From Lautropia sp. SCN 69-89 (GTDB lineage Bacteria; Pseudomonadota; Gammaproteobacteria; Burkholderiales; Burkholderiaceae_E), in contig MEED01000040.1 of assembly GCA_001724855.1 (NCBI GenBank), positions 1 through 56,517 of the forward strand: a DNA stretch of 56,517 nucleotides, given 5' to 3'. The notes below the pieces were generated by a model that worked only from the letters and a program-made list of their open reading frames with translations, was not told where the DNA came from and made no database searches. Shown here in pieces: positions 35,293-43,911 of the stretch. Positions within the stretch are counted from its first letter, which is position 1, and each line of letters opens with the position of its first letter. The position numbers and the translations under genes were made by a program.

Positions 35293-36703
35293 GTTCGCTC
35301 TCTTGTCGATGCCCGGCTTTGCGTTGTTGAGCAACAACCTCAAAGGGTTCTCCGGTGGCGGCCAAGGTGACCGGCACGCCAGGGAAGTTCTGTTGGAAAC
35401 GGATCAGCGCCACATCCACGTACTCCGGCGCGATCTCCACCGCGCGGCCCATGCGACCGGTGCGCTGCGCGGCCATCAGCGTGGTGCCGCTGCCGCCAAA
35501 GGGCTCAAACACGATCTCGCCTTCATCGGTGTACGCCTCAATGACCTCCACCGGCAGCGTCACCGGAAACACGGCCGGGTGATCGATGTCCTTGCCGATC
35601 TTTCCCTTGTGGCGCATGACCCGGATGACCGAGTCGGGGATGCGGTGGTCCTGGGTCGGCTGGCCAGCAGCGGTCCAACCGTTGACCTGGCCGTCCTTGC
35701 CACGCATCGCGGTCGATGAGCCATCGGCACGAAGGTGCGTTTCCTGACCCGCGAACTTGCAGGGCACCGTCTTGTTGGGTTTGCGCGTCTGCCGGTTGAA
35801 ATGGAAGATGAATTCGAAACTCGGTGCCAGACGTCCTTGCCAGTCGCCGGGCATGCCCGGCCCCTGATCCCAGACGTACCAGGCAAATCGCCGCCAGCCT
35901 TGGCTGCGCATCCAGTCGAGCCATGCGTCCCAATACGGGATGAACTCGTTGTCACGGTGGATCAGGCCGAGGTTGACCAGCACCTGGCCATCGGCGGCCA
36001 TGGGCACTTGCGCGAACACGCCGCGCATCAGGCCATCCCAGTCGGCAATGCCACCTGAGGTGTAGTCGCGCTGGTTGCCATAGGGCGGTGAGGTGAAACA
36101 CAGACTGGCCTGCTCGCCCTGCATCAGAGTGGCGATCACCGATGGATCGCTGGCATCGCCACAGATCAGGCGGTGCGCCCCCAGTTGCCACAGATCGCCA
36201 GGACGGGAGATAGGCTGCTTGGGTGGTTCGGGAACGTCGTTTTCCTCATCGGCATCCGACTCATCTCCAGACTCGCCGCCTTCAGCATCACCCAAGTCGG
36301 CCAGCATCCTGGCGAGCTCGTCATCGTCAAAGCCTGTCATCAGCAAGTCGTAACCGGCCTCAGACAGCTCCGCCAGCTCGAGCGCCAGCAACTCATCGTC
36401 CCAGCCCGCATCCAGCGCAAGTCGGTTGTCGGCGATCACGTAGGCCCGCTTTTGCGCGGGGGTCAGGTGTCCCAGTTCAATGACAGGGACCTCGGGCAAC
36501 TCCAGCTTGCGCGCAGCGGCCAGCCGACCGTGACCGGCGATGATGCCGTTGTCGCCATCGACCAGGATCGGTTGCGTCCAGCCAAACTCCACGATGCTGG
36601 CCGCGATCTTGGCAATCTGCGCCGGAGAATGCGTGCGCGGATTGCGCGCGTACGGCAGCAGCGCATCGATCGGCCGGTATTCGATCTGCAGGTTTGGCGT
36701 CAT
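35279..36703 (-). CDS. ParB-fused DNA methyltransferase 2 (SPPY type)
   Basis: A 474-aa paralogue of the neighbouring enzyme. The ParB-like domain is clear (LLPYARNPRTHSPAQIAKIA, GIIAGHGRLAAARKLEL). An acidic linker (GGESGDESDADEENDVPEP) leads to a catalytic domain with TSPPYGNQRDY and EPFGGSGTTLMAAQRTGR. TSPPY is usual for N4-cytosine methylases, so the pair may modify different bases. A terminator-like hairpin ends eight bases before its ATG and no Shine-Dalgarno is seen, suggesting special control. Confidence 0.88.
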   Translation of the reverse strand: MTPNLQIEYRPIDALLPYARNPRTHSPAQIAKIAASIVEFGWTQPILVDGDNGIIAGHGRLAAARKLELPEVPVIELGHLTPAQKRAYVIADNRLALDAGWDDELLALELAELSEAGYDLLMTGFDDDELARMLADLGDAEGGESGDESDADEENDVPEPPKQPISRPGDLWQLGAHRLICGDASDPSVIATLMQGEQASLCFTSPPYGNQRDYTSGGIADWDGLMRGVFAQVPMAADGQVLVNLGLIHRDNEFIPYWDAWLDWMRSQGWRRFAWYVWDQGPGMPGDWQGRLAPSFEFIFHFNRQTRKPNKTVPCKFAGQETHLRADGSSTAMRGKDGQVNGWTAAGQPTQDHRIPDSVIRVMRHKGKIGKDIDHPAVFPVTLPVEVIEAYTDEGEIVFEPFGGSGTTLMAAQRTGRMGRAVEIAPEYVDVALIRFQQNFPGVPVTLAATGEPFEVVAQQRKAGHRQESEHATV

Positions 36704-36710
36704 GGAATTG

Positions 36711-36743
36711 AAAAACCCGCCGAGCGTTGCCGCCGGGCGGGTT
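36711..36743 (-). terminator. Terminator-like hairpin immediately before methyltransferase 2
   Basis: AACCCGCC (36714-36721) pairs with GGCGGGTT (36736-36743). On the minus strand the stem is followed by TTTTT and, eight bases later, the ATG at 36703. It could terminate read-through from upstream genes or mask the ribosome site. Confidence 0.55.
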
Positions 36744-36760
36744 GGAAATATTCAGGGGGC

Positions 36761-36817
36761 GGTAACTGTCTGGGGTGGTGGTAACCACGGGCCGGTAACC
36801 TGGCCGGGTGGTAACCC
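36761..36817. repeat. Four GGTAAC direct repeats
   Basis: GGTAAC begins at 36761, 36780, 36794 and 36810, with GGTAACC at the last three. Spacings are 19, 14 and 16 bp. The cluster may be a protein-binding array controlling the methyltransferase genes. Confidence 0.55.
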
Positions 36818-37133
36818 GTTTTTCAGGGCAGACGCTATCGAAATCTCGCGCTGTTGCCCCCCGCATACTGTTTTGGCCAGGAAGGACCCATCGATTGTCC
36901 GCAGGACTCCGCGATCATCTGATTGGCATCAGCCATCAGGCGTTTGCATCACTTCGCATCTGTCGGGGTGCAAGGTTGCAGTCGGAAGATCACGTCCGCT
37001 GCTCACACCGCTGTCCTGACCATAGCTGAAACTGTAGGCCCAAACCGGGCAAAACGCGACAGGGGGTGTTTTGGCATCTGTCATCACCATCCCCCACCAC
37101 CCCGCGCCCGTCTTCGATTTGCCGCGACTTCAA

Positions 37134-37526
37134 TCAGTGCCCTTTGTTCAAGTGCAGAGCGACCAGATGGATGGCAGCGTCGTACCGCCGCTGTGCCGTT
37201 CTTGCCGCGCAGGCAAACCGCCGACCGATCTGCTCCCAGCGATACCGGTTCGAACGCATCCACACCAGATGCCGCTGCTCCACCTCCAGCCACTGCACCC
37301 AGCGCATGGTCTCCAGCATCCGCTCCACTGCTTGGGGGCTGGGTGGCATGGGTCGGTATAGCCGCTCGGGGTCGGGGTAGCGCTCGGACACCTGCATGGC
37401 CAGCGTCATCCATGGGTTGAAGTAGCCGCCAGGTCTGACCCGGGGCAGCTTGTGCGCGGTTTCGGCAGCTTCAGCAAATCGGGCAGCCACATCCTCAACA
37501 GTCCATTCGGTTCGTGTCTCAGTCAT
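37134..37526 (-). CDS. DUF6362-like phage protein
   Basis: A 130-aa protein (WTVEDVAARFAEAAETAHKL; YRPMPPSPQAVERMLETMRW; RSNRYRWEQIGRRFACAART) resembling DUF6362. The C-terminal segment WEQIGRRFACAARTAQRRYD has the look of a helix-turn-helix, as in sigma-like late regulators. It could activate late genes, but that is inference. ATG 37526 is chosen; it overlaps the next gene by eight bases. Confidence 0.65.
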   Translation of the reverse strand: MTETRTEWTVEDVAARFAEAAETAHKLPRVRPGGYFNPWMTLAMQVSERYPDPERLYRPMPPSPQAVERMLETMRWVQWLEVEQRHLVWMRSNRYRWEQIGRRFACAARTAQRRYDAAIHLVALHLNKGH

Positions 37527-37728
37527 GGCGCTTGCCTCCATCACCGTAGAGGCGTTCGCCCAGACGACGGACGAACTGCTTCTCTACCCAGTCGAGCCGT
37601 TCGTCGTGCTCGCTGACCACCAGGATGTGATCGGTGCGCCAGCCCTCACGTTTGACAGCGTCCAGGTCCGGCGTGGTCGGCTGCAGGTTGCCCAGAGGGC
37701 AGCGATAGCGGTATTGCGGCACTTTCAT
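37519..37728 (-). CDS. Small hypothetical phage protein
   Basis: A 69-aa basic/acidic protein (MKVPQYRYRCPLGNLQPTTP, then DERLDWVEKQFVRRLGERLY). No family is recognised. It lies between the RuvC-like and DUF6362 genes and overlaps the latter. Confidence 0.55.
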   Translation of the reverse strand: MKVPQYRYRCPLGNLQPTTPDLDAVKREGWRTDHILVVSEHDERLDWVEKQFVRRLGERLYGDGGKRHD

Positions 37729-37729
37729 G

Positions 37730-38203
37730 TCACATCCCCTCCGTAGCCATCTCACGGGCCAGATACAGCAGGGCGATGGCATCGGCTTCGTTGTCATCTG
37801 CTGGGGCGTGACCATGGGCACGGATGGCGGCCACGATCTCGTCCTTGCTGGCATTGCCCTTGCCTGTGGCGTGCTTCTTGATCGTGCCGACCGGCACACC
37901 CTGGTACGGAATCTGGTGGTGCTCGCACCAGGCGGTGAGCTGTCCCATGAATCCGCCGTAGGCATGGGCCGCGTCGACACCAACGTGGCGGCGGACTTCT
38001 TCGAACACGACTTGGTCGATGCCGTCATTGCACTGCTTGATGTCGGTGAGCCAGCGCTTGAACCGAAGAAAGCGCATGCCGCCGCCTTCGAAGCGCTGAG
38101 GTTTGAAGGATTGGCTGCCACTGGTGATGCTGCCGTCGCGGCAGGCCATTGCCCAGCCGGTTTGTGTGCCCAGATCAAGGGCGAGGATGGTCGTTGTGTT
38201 CAT
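37730..38203 (-). CDS. RuvC-like Holliday junction resolvase
   Basis: A 157-aa RNase H-fold nuclease. The acidic residues of the family are visible in ILALDLGTQTGWA (first Asp), QVVFEEVRRH (Glu) and ADDNEADAIALL (last Asp pair). It would resolve branched DNA from recombination-dependent replication before packaging. It lies one base after the next small gene and 142 bp from the primase. Confidence 0.83.
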   Translation of the reverse strand: MNTTTILALDLGTQTGWAMACRDGSITSGSQSFKPQRFEGGGMRFLRFKRWLTDIKQCNDGIDQVVFEEVRRHVGVDAAHAYGGFMGQLTAWCEHHQIPYQGVPVGTIKKHATGKGNASKDEIVAAIRAHGHAPADDNEADAIALLYLAREMATEGM

Positions 38204-38230
38204 TGGTCACTCCATGCGTTTTTGGCATCT

Positions 38231-38324
38231 GGTGACCGAAGGTGACCCGTTTCTCGTTATCCGCTCGCGCCTGCGCGCGTACACGTGTAGAGAGATAACG
38301 ATATGCCGGTCACTTTCGGTCACC
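38231..38324. repeat. 17-bp inverted repeat of GGTGACC/GGTCACC motifs
   Basis: GGTGACCGAAGGTGACC at 38231-38247 and GGTCACTTTCGGTCACC at 38308-38324 are complementary except for one base, with 60 bp between. The stretch lies in the 142-bp gap between the primase and RuvC-like genes and may be a control region or replication origin. Confidence 0.65.
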
Positions 38325-38345
38325 CATTGGGGTCTTTCGATTCGG

Positions 38346-40658
38346 TCAGTCGTCGCGATAGGGCATGTAGCCGCCCGGCTCGCGGGGTTTGAGCGACAGG
38401 CCTGACAGGGCTTTTGCCCCGCCATGCAGGCGTGTGCGCGCAAACCCACGGTTGATGAGTTGCTGGGTGAGCCATCGGCTAGTGCCCACGTACTCGCCAC
38501 GCCGCTCAGCGCGCTCACGCCAGCGCTGGTAGATTGCGGAGATCGCTTCACGCGCCACGGGCGACTGCTGGCAGTCCTCGTCCAGGAACTCACCGATCGC
38601 GTCCTCCTCTTCGAAGTACTCATCGGTGGCATCGAGCACCTGCTGGGGTGGGTCGAGCCGGCCCTGATGCTGCCACTCCAGACAGCCTTGAACCGCCCAG
38701 GCCAGGATCCCATCCCGTTCAGCCAGCAGCTTTTGCTGCAGGTGCTTGTCGCGCCTTTCCGGTGGGACGGTGATCGTGAACGGGATCAGGTGGAGGCGCC
38801 GCTTCATCGCTTCGTCGATGTTGCGGATAGCCGGCTTGTGATTGCCGGCCACGATTAGCTTGAACTGCGGCATGAACTCGAAAAAATCCTGGCGCATGAA
38901 GCGCGCAGAGATCTTGTCGCCACCGGTCAAGCTCTTGACCTTGGACTCGGCCCAGCGTCGCCCTTGCTCGGTTTCGATGGCGGCGACAAACCGGGCTCCA
39001 CGCAGGCTGGCCATATCGGTCGGATGCCGGTCCGTGCGGGTTTCCATGAACGTGTCCATGGGAGCGTTGGTGGCGTAGTCGCCCAGGATGGTGGCCAGGG
39101 CATTCACGAACACCGATTTGCCGTTGGCACCCGTGCCATACAGAAAGAAGAGCGCGTGCTCGCGTGTCGATCCGGTCAGGGCATACCCTGCCATCCGGGC
39201 AAGATAGGCTTGCAGTGCCTGATCGCCGCCCGTGACCTCATGGATGAACTGCCGCCAGGTGGGGCAATCACCCGCGGGGGTGGCCGTCGTGATCTTGGTC
39301 AGTCGATCCAGACGGTCGTGGGAGCGCAGCACGCCATTCTTGAGATTCACCACACCGCCTGGCGTGTTGAGCAGCCAAGGGTCGGCATCCCACTCGTCGG
39401 CGGTGGCGGCATGACGCCGGTCAGAGCGTGCGAGCCGCTCCAAGCCAGCCACCGCGCCACTGCTGGCGAGTTTGGCGGCCACCCGGTGAGAATCAGCCTT
39501 GAGTGCAGCCTCCCGACAGATCTGGCGCATCAGGTGGTGCGCGGCGAGGGTCTCCTCGGTTTGCCAGCGCTTGCCAGTCCAGAACACCCACTTGCCCCAC
39601 AACGCGACATAGCGCCAGTCCTGGGCGTACCGACCCGAGAAGGTCAGCGCCAGCGCGTCTTCAGTGGCCCACACCGATTGCTCGGTCGGATCTGCTGCCT
39701 GCGTGATGTCTGGCGTAGAGGGCTGGAACTGGATGCGCTCACCGTGGGCAAGGAAAGCCTCCATATCAAAGCCCTCAGCAATGGCGTCGGCTGCGTCCCA
39801 GCCATCCGCACTCCCTTGGGGGTCTTGCGCCGTGGGATTGGACGGCGGCATCAACACCGCGCAATGCTGGGCACCCGCTGCCATGACCGCCTCGGCGGCA
39901 TTCATGGCGTACTCCCAGCCGGGTTTGTCGCGGTCGGGCCAAATCAGGACATGCTTGCCCTGAAGGGGTGACCAGTCGGTCTTGTCGATCGGTGCGTTGG
40001 CACCGTGCATCGCGGTGGTCGCGCAGTGGCCAGCGTCGATCAAGGCCTGGGCGCATTTTTCGCCCTCGACCAGAATCACCCGTTCGGCATGAGCAATGCC
40101 AGGTTGGTTGAACAACGGCCTCGGATCGGGCGGCGCCATTTTGCGGCGCTTGGCATCCCAAGGGCGGAATTCCTTGCGCCCAGGGCTAGGCTCATAGCGA
40201 TACACGCAGGCAATCAGACTGCCGTCAGCGGCCAGGTAGTCCCACTTGGCGGTGGCTGGCCCCAAGTCATCCACCGGCGCGCTTGCCTTGCGTTTGGCGT
40301 GTGACACGGCGGGTGCACGGCCGAGCAGCTCCCGGGCGAAACCGAGGACGGCCGCGAAATCACGATGCGTGTCCCAATGGCGGTGCGCAGCGATGAGCGC
40401 AAAGACATCACCACCATTACCCGTGGCGCGGTCGATCCACAGGCCCGCCCGTTCGCCATCCAGCTCAATCTCCAGACTGCGACCTGGACTGCCCAGCACA
40501 TCGCCAACGACGAATTTGCCATGTGTCACCTTGCCCGCCGGGAATAAAGCAAACAGCACGCCCTCGAGCCGTGCCATCAAGGCCGATCGAAGTTCATCCC
40601 GCTCGGCATTCCCGATGGGTGATGGAACAGCGGGGTCTTGGTCGTTGAAATCAAGCAT
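38346..40658 (-). CDS. Primase-helicase (Toprim + D5/P4-family helicase)
   Basis: A 770-aa replication protein. The Toprim core VILVEGEKCAQAL lies near residue 195 and HVLIWPDRDKPGWEYAMNAA near 235. A P4/D5-type SF3 helicase follows, with Walker A FLYGTGANGKSVFVNALAT around residue 500, then FKLIVAGNHKPAI and a winged-helix-like end (WLTQQLINRGFARTRLHG). It should prime and unwind phage DNA. ATG 40658 has AAGGAGGTG before it; a GTG two codons earlier is less likely. Confidence 0.9.
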   Translation of the reverse strand: MLDFNDQDPAVPSPIGNAERDELRSALMARLEGVLFALFPAGKVTHGKFVVGDVLGSPGRSLEIELDGERAGLWIDRATGNGGDVFALIAAHRHWDTHRDFAAVLGFARELLGRAPAVSHAKRKASAPVDDLGPATAKWDYLAADGSLIACVYRYEPSPGRKEFRPWDAKRRKMAPPDPRPLFNQPGIAHAERVILVEGEKCAQALIDAGHCATTAMHGANAPIDKTDWSPLQGKHVLIWPDRDKPGWEYAMNAAEAVMAAGAQHCAVLMPPSNPTAQDPQGSADGWDAADAIAEGFDMEAFLAHGERIQFQPSTPDITQAADPTEQSVWATEDALALTFSGRYAQDWRYVALWGKWVFWTGKRWQTEETLAAHHLMRQICREAALKADSHRVAAKLASSGAVAGLERLARSDRRHAATADEWDADPWLLNTPGGVVNLKNGVLRSHDRLDRLTKITTATPAGDCPTWRQFIHEVTGGDQALQAYLARMAGYALTGSTREHALFFLYGTGANGKSVFVNALATILGDYATNAPMDTFMETRTDRHPTDMASLRGARFVAAIETEQGRRWAESKVKSLTGGDKISARFMRQDFFEFMPQFKLIVAGNHKPAIRNIDEAMKRRLHLIPFTITVPPERRDKHLQQKLLAERDGILAWAVQGCLEWQHQGRLDPPQQVLDATDEYFEEEDAIGEFLDEDCQQSPVAREAISAIYQRWRERAERRGEYVGTSRWLTQQLINRGFARTRLHGGAKALSGLSLKPREPGGYMPYRDD

Positions 40659-40995
40659 GGACACCTCCTTCGTCGGTGTCTGCCGGATTCAAGTAGCCTG
40701 CCTTGGTCGCGATCTCTCGCATGAAATCGGGGGACAGACCGACCTGGTCGCACCACAGCTCCAGGCGCCCGTCTCGGAAGAAACGTCTGGCCTCAGTGCG
40801 CAGATGTTTCGAGGGCGAGCACAGGTCAATGAACGCCTGTTTGATCACGGCCACAACAAATCGCGACTCCGGACACACGACAGCGACATGGCGCAGTAGC
40901 AGACGCTCCAGCAGGGATGCACCGATCAGGGGTTTCTGGCGACAGGTGGTCACCGTCAATGCCTCGATGACGGGTTGAGGAAGACGTGCATTCAT
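40651..40995 (-). CDS. Hypothetical phage protein next to the primase
   Basis: A 114-aa protein (MNARLPQPVIEALTVTTCRQ; KHLRTEARRFFRDGRLELWC; LSPDFMREIATKAGYL). I recognise no family. Its tight overlaps with the primase and nuclease genes suggest a replication accessory role. Confidence 0.6.
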   Translation of the reverse strand: MNARLPQPVIEALTVTTCRQKPLIGASLLERLLLRHVAVVCPESRFVVAVIKQAFIDLCSPSKHLRTEARRFFRDGRLELWCDQVGLSPDFMREIATKAGYLNPADTDEGGVHA

Positions 40996-41774
40996 GACTG
41001 CACCCCCGATGCGCTCACGCCTTGCTCGCGCCAACACCGACGCGCCCAAGCGCAGTACTTGCACTCGTAGAAACTCGGCTCAGACGCCACGCGCGGCAGT
41101 AATTCACCGGCCTCGGTCGCCCGGATAACTTTGACAGCGCGATCAGACATGCGCTGCGCGAGTGCCGCATCAAACGGCACCAGCTCCAACCAAAGCTCCT
41201 GGGTGTCCTTGTTGATGGCGGTGAACAGCGCAGGCTGGAACGCGATGCCAGGAATGCTCGGCTCCATGTACGCCTGATAGATCGCCATTTGCGCGGCGTA
41301 GATCGGCTTGGTCACGGTCACGCCCTTTTTGGCGGTATCGCGCCAGTGTTTGTCGTTCATGGTCTTGCACTCCCAAAGCATGGGAAACGACAAACCCAAG
41401 TCGACAGGAGCACCAGCGATCACGCCGTCGATATGCCCCTGAATACGGCCACCCGCAACGGAGAAGCCAAATTGCTCGCCATCCTGCTTGCGGGTGTAGA
41501 GGTCGAAGCCAGCCAGGCGCAGCCAGCGAATGGCCAGATCCTCCATGACATGGCCGACTTCAAAGATCCGCAGCGTGCGACCAGGCAGCTCGGCACCGTC
41601 GTCCACCGGCGCGTCGACGTACTCGTATTGCAGGGCACGCTCGCAGGGCACACCGAGGCGTGAGGCGCCCAGATAGCGCCGGCGGGCCTGATGGCTGCGC
41701 TCGGCTTGCAAGGCTGCATCCAGCAACATTGACACCTGCTCGTGAAATTTGGGTTGATGGTTCAGGTCGATCAT
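40992..41774 (-). CDS. PD-(D/E)XK exonuclease with Fe-S cysteines (RecB/Cas4-like)
   Basis: A 260-aa nuclease. GHIDGVIAG supplies the catalytic Asp and MLWECKTMND the E-x-K. An early Cys (GVPCERALQYEY) and the C-terminal CKYCAWARRCW (C-x2-C-x5-C) are the spacing of an AddB/Cas4-type 4Fe-4S site. It likely resects DNA for phage recombination with the Sak4-like protein. ATG 41774 overlaps the next gene (ATGA). Confidence 0.85.
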   Translation of the reverse strand: MIDLNHQPKFHEQVSMLLDAALQAERSHQARRRYLGASRLGVPCERALQYEYVDAPVDDGAELPGRTLRIFEVGHVMEDLAIRWLRLAGFDLYTRKQDGEQFGFSVAGGRIQGHIDGVIAGAPVDLGLSFPMLWECKTMNDKHWRDTAKKGVTVTKPIYAAQMAIYQAYMEPSIPGIAFQPALFTAINKDTQELWLELVPFDAALAQRMSDRAVKVIRATEAGELLPRVASEPSFYECKYCAWARRCWREQGVSASGVQS

Positions 41775-42220
41775 CAAAATGGAATCCTGTGGTGATCGCC
41801 ACCCGTGCTGGCAGTGGCCTTGCGGCTGGCGAGTTGTTCAAAGAAAGTGCGGTCGCGCTCGACCATGCGTTCATGCTCGGCCAGCATGTGGGCCTGGTAC
41901 GCGTCGACCACGACCTCCACCAGGCGCAGGACTTCATCCTTGCCGTAGTCGGCCAATGGACGATCCATGCCGATGGAGGCGACGTACTCGCCTAAGGGGC
42001 CGAGTGCCGATCGCATAGCGGCGATCTCCATGTCGCTGGGGTCAATCACGGCGTCTTCCTGAAACTGGGTCAGGCGCGCCATGAGCTTGGAGAACGCGTT
42101 CTGACACCGCATGGAGCAGAACACCCAGCGATCGCTGTAGCGACGGGGGTCGGAGCGCGGCAGACGGGGGTTGAAATACCCCAGGCCCTTGGCTTGGCGG
42201 GCGCACACTGCACATTTCAC
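41774..42220 (-). CDS. Zinc-finger phage protein (DUF6511-like)
   Basis: A 148-aa protein with an N-terminal treble-clef-like zinc site (KCAVCARQ and VFCSMRCQNAF) and a helical rest (LGPLGEYVASIGMDRPLADY). It resembles DUF6511 proteins found beside phage helicases. The start is GTG at 42220, overlapping the helicase stop. Confidence 0.68.
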   Translation of the reverse strand: MKCAVCARQAKGLGYFNPRLPRSDPRRYSDRWVFCSMRCQNAFSKLMARLTQFQEDAVIDPSDMEIAAMRSALGPLGEYVASIGMDRPLADYGKDEVLRLVEVVVDAYQAHMLAEHERMVERDRTFFEQLASRKATASTGGDHHRIPF

Positions 42221-43899
42221 GCAACCTCCCGAAGCTCAGTCATCACCGCATCGTTGGCAGCGGAGACCAACCGCTGGATAGCGGTCTTGTTGAACTGGAA
42301 GGTCAGGAGCGCCGAGGCCTGATAGCGGGTCAGGCTGAAATCCGCGCGCAGCGGCGCGGGCAGGTAACGCAGTTGCCCAGGTGTGGGCGACTCCTGCAGC
42401 CAGCGACGGGTCTTGTGAGCGGCATCGTCAACTTCCTGGTCGTTGAGCCAGTCATTGGCCTGGGCCAGGCAGACCGTGCGCTCCCCTGCACCCAGCAAGC
42501 GGGCGGGCAGTTTTTCGGCGCCGCCGACTGCGTACCAACGCCCACCCAGGAAGAAGACCCCAGCCCAGGCCTTGAAGCCGGTGGCCAGCAGCGCGCAGTC
42601 ATCGCCGAAGAGATCGCACCACGCAAAGTTGGAGCGCTTGAACAGATCGATTTCGGTCATCACGAAATCGCTGATCTGGTGACGCGCTTCCTCGATCGCC
42701 TTGGCAAAGCTGTGACCACAGAGCGGACACTCGCGACTTGCCATCGGCACTTCGGCATCACACTGCGGGCAGCGCTTGGTCGGCGCCTCGCCGTCACCGG
42801 CAAAGCCATCGAGATCAACTTCCTGCTCCAGACTGCCGTGGCGCAGGGAGGCGGTGCCGAAGTCCAGCACCACGCAATCGGTCTTGATGACGCCTGGGTG
42901 TTCTGCAGGATCGACCACGCGCAGGCCGCGACCGACCATCTGGATCAGCGTGGACTTGTAGGAGCTGGGGCGCAGCAGCACGATGCAGGAGGTCGGGGTG
43001 TAGTCGTACCCTTCTGTGAGCACGGCCACGTTCACCAGCACCATGACATCGCCAGTCTCATACGAAGCCAGTGTGAACTGCCGCTCGGCAGGTGTCATCT
43101 CGCCATGAATCACTGAGGCCCGAACCCCCGCCGCGTTGAAGGCCTGGCAGACGGCATGGGCATGATCGACGGTGGCGGCGAATGCAATGGTCTTGCGACT
43201 GGCGGCATGCGCCTGCCAGTGCTGGACCACCGCCGCATTGACAGGCGTGGTGTTCATGATCGACGCCACGGCATTCATGTCGTAGTCGTCGGTCAGTTTG
43301 CGAACGCCGTCGAGTGCGTCACGCGTTCCGACATCGACCACGAAGGTGCGCGGTGGCACCAAATGCCCAGAGCGGATCAGCTCGCCGAGCCTGATTTGGT
43401 CTGCGACATTGGAGAACACCTCACGCAGGCCCTTGCCATCCCCGCGATTGGGCGTAGCAGTCACGCCGTAAATCAGCGCATGCGGGTTCTTGGCCAGGAC
43501 CGAGTCGATGACCTGCCGGTAGGTGGGCGCTGCGCAGTGGTGAGCCTCGTCGATCACCAGCATGTCCAGCGTGGGCATCTGCTCCAGGTTGCGTGCCAAC
43601 GTTTGCACCATGGCAAAGGTGGCCTGACCCGACCACGATTTCTGGTGGGCATCGAAGACCGAGGTGCTGACGTGCGGATTGACGCGGCCAAACTTGCTCA
43701 GGTTTTGCGCGGTTAATTCGTCCCGGTGTGCCAAGATGCAGGCCTTGGCGTCCGGATGTTGAAGAAACTCCCCGGCGGTGCCGGACAGGCAGATCGTCTT
43801 GCCAGCCCCAGTCGGCGCCACACCGAGGGTGTTGCCATGGGCCTTGAGAGCCGTGACGCAGCGGGTGACGAACTCCCGCTGCCGAGGACGCAGCATCAT
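42217..43899 (-). CDS. SF2 DEAD/DEAH-box helicase
   Basis: A 560-aa helicase: Walker A GVAPTGAGKTICLSG, DEAH in MLVIDEAHHCAA, motif III GVTATPNRGDG, motif V/VI LTEGYDYTPTSC and QMVGRGLRV. A zinc ribbon follows (CPQCDAEV, CPLCGHSF) and then about 150 residues of unknown fold. It probably acts in recombination-dependent replication with the neighbouring nuclease and Sak4-like ATPase. Confidence 0.9.
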   Translation of the reverse strand: MMLRPRQREFVTRCVTALKAHGNTLGVAPTGAGKTICLSGTAGEFLQHPDAKACILAHRDELTAQNLSKFGRVNPHVSTSVFDAHQKSWSGQATFAMVQTLARNLEQMPTLDMLVIDEAHHCAAPTYRQVIDSVLAKNPHALIYGVTATPNRGDGKGLREVFSNVADQIRLGELIRSGHLVPPRTFVVDVGTRDALDGVRKLTDDYDMNAVASIMNTTPVNAAVVQHWQAHAASRKTIAFAATVDHAHAVCQAFNAAGVRASVIHGEMTPAERQFTLASYETGDVMVLVNVAVLTEGYDYTPTSCIVLLRPSSYKSTLIQMVGRGLRVVDPAEHPGVIKTDCVVLDFGTASLRHGSLEQEVDLDGFAGDGEAPTKRCPQCDAEVPMASRECPLCGHSFAKAIEEARHQISDFVMTEIDLFKRSNFAWCDLFGDDCALLATGFKAWAGVFFLGGRWYAVGGAEKLPARLLGAGERTVCLAQANDWLNDQEVDDAAHKTRRWLQESPTPGQLRYLPAPLRADFSLTRYQASALLTFQFNKTAIQRLVSAANDAVMTELREVA

Positions 43900-43911
43900 G
43901 GGTAGTCCTCC

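Larger units (their letters stand above)
36704..37133. other. Gene-free stretch upstream of methyltransferase 2
   Basis: About 430 bp without a convincing gene. It holds a hairpin with a T run next to the methyltransferase start (36711-36743) and four GGTAAC motifs (36761-36817). I see nothing recognisable in 36820-37133. A promoter for the methyltransferase-peptidase genes probably lies here. Confidence 0.6.

Noticed and set aside
36540-37019. Plus-strand ORF over the gap before methyltransferase 2
   Set aside because: It overlaps the methyltransferase N-terminus antisense, lacks a ribosome site and shows no recognisable domain.
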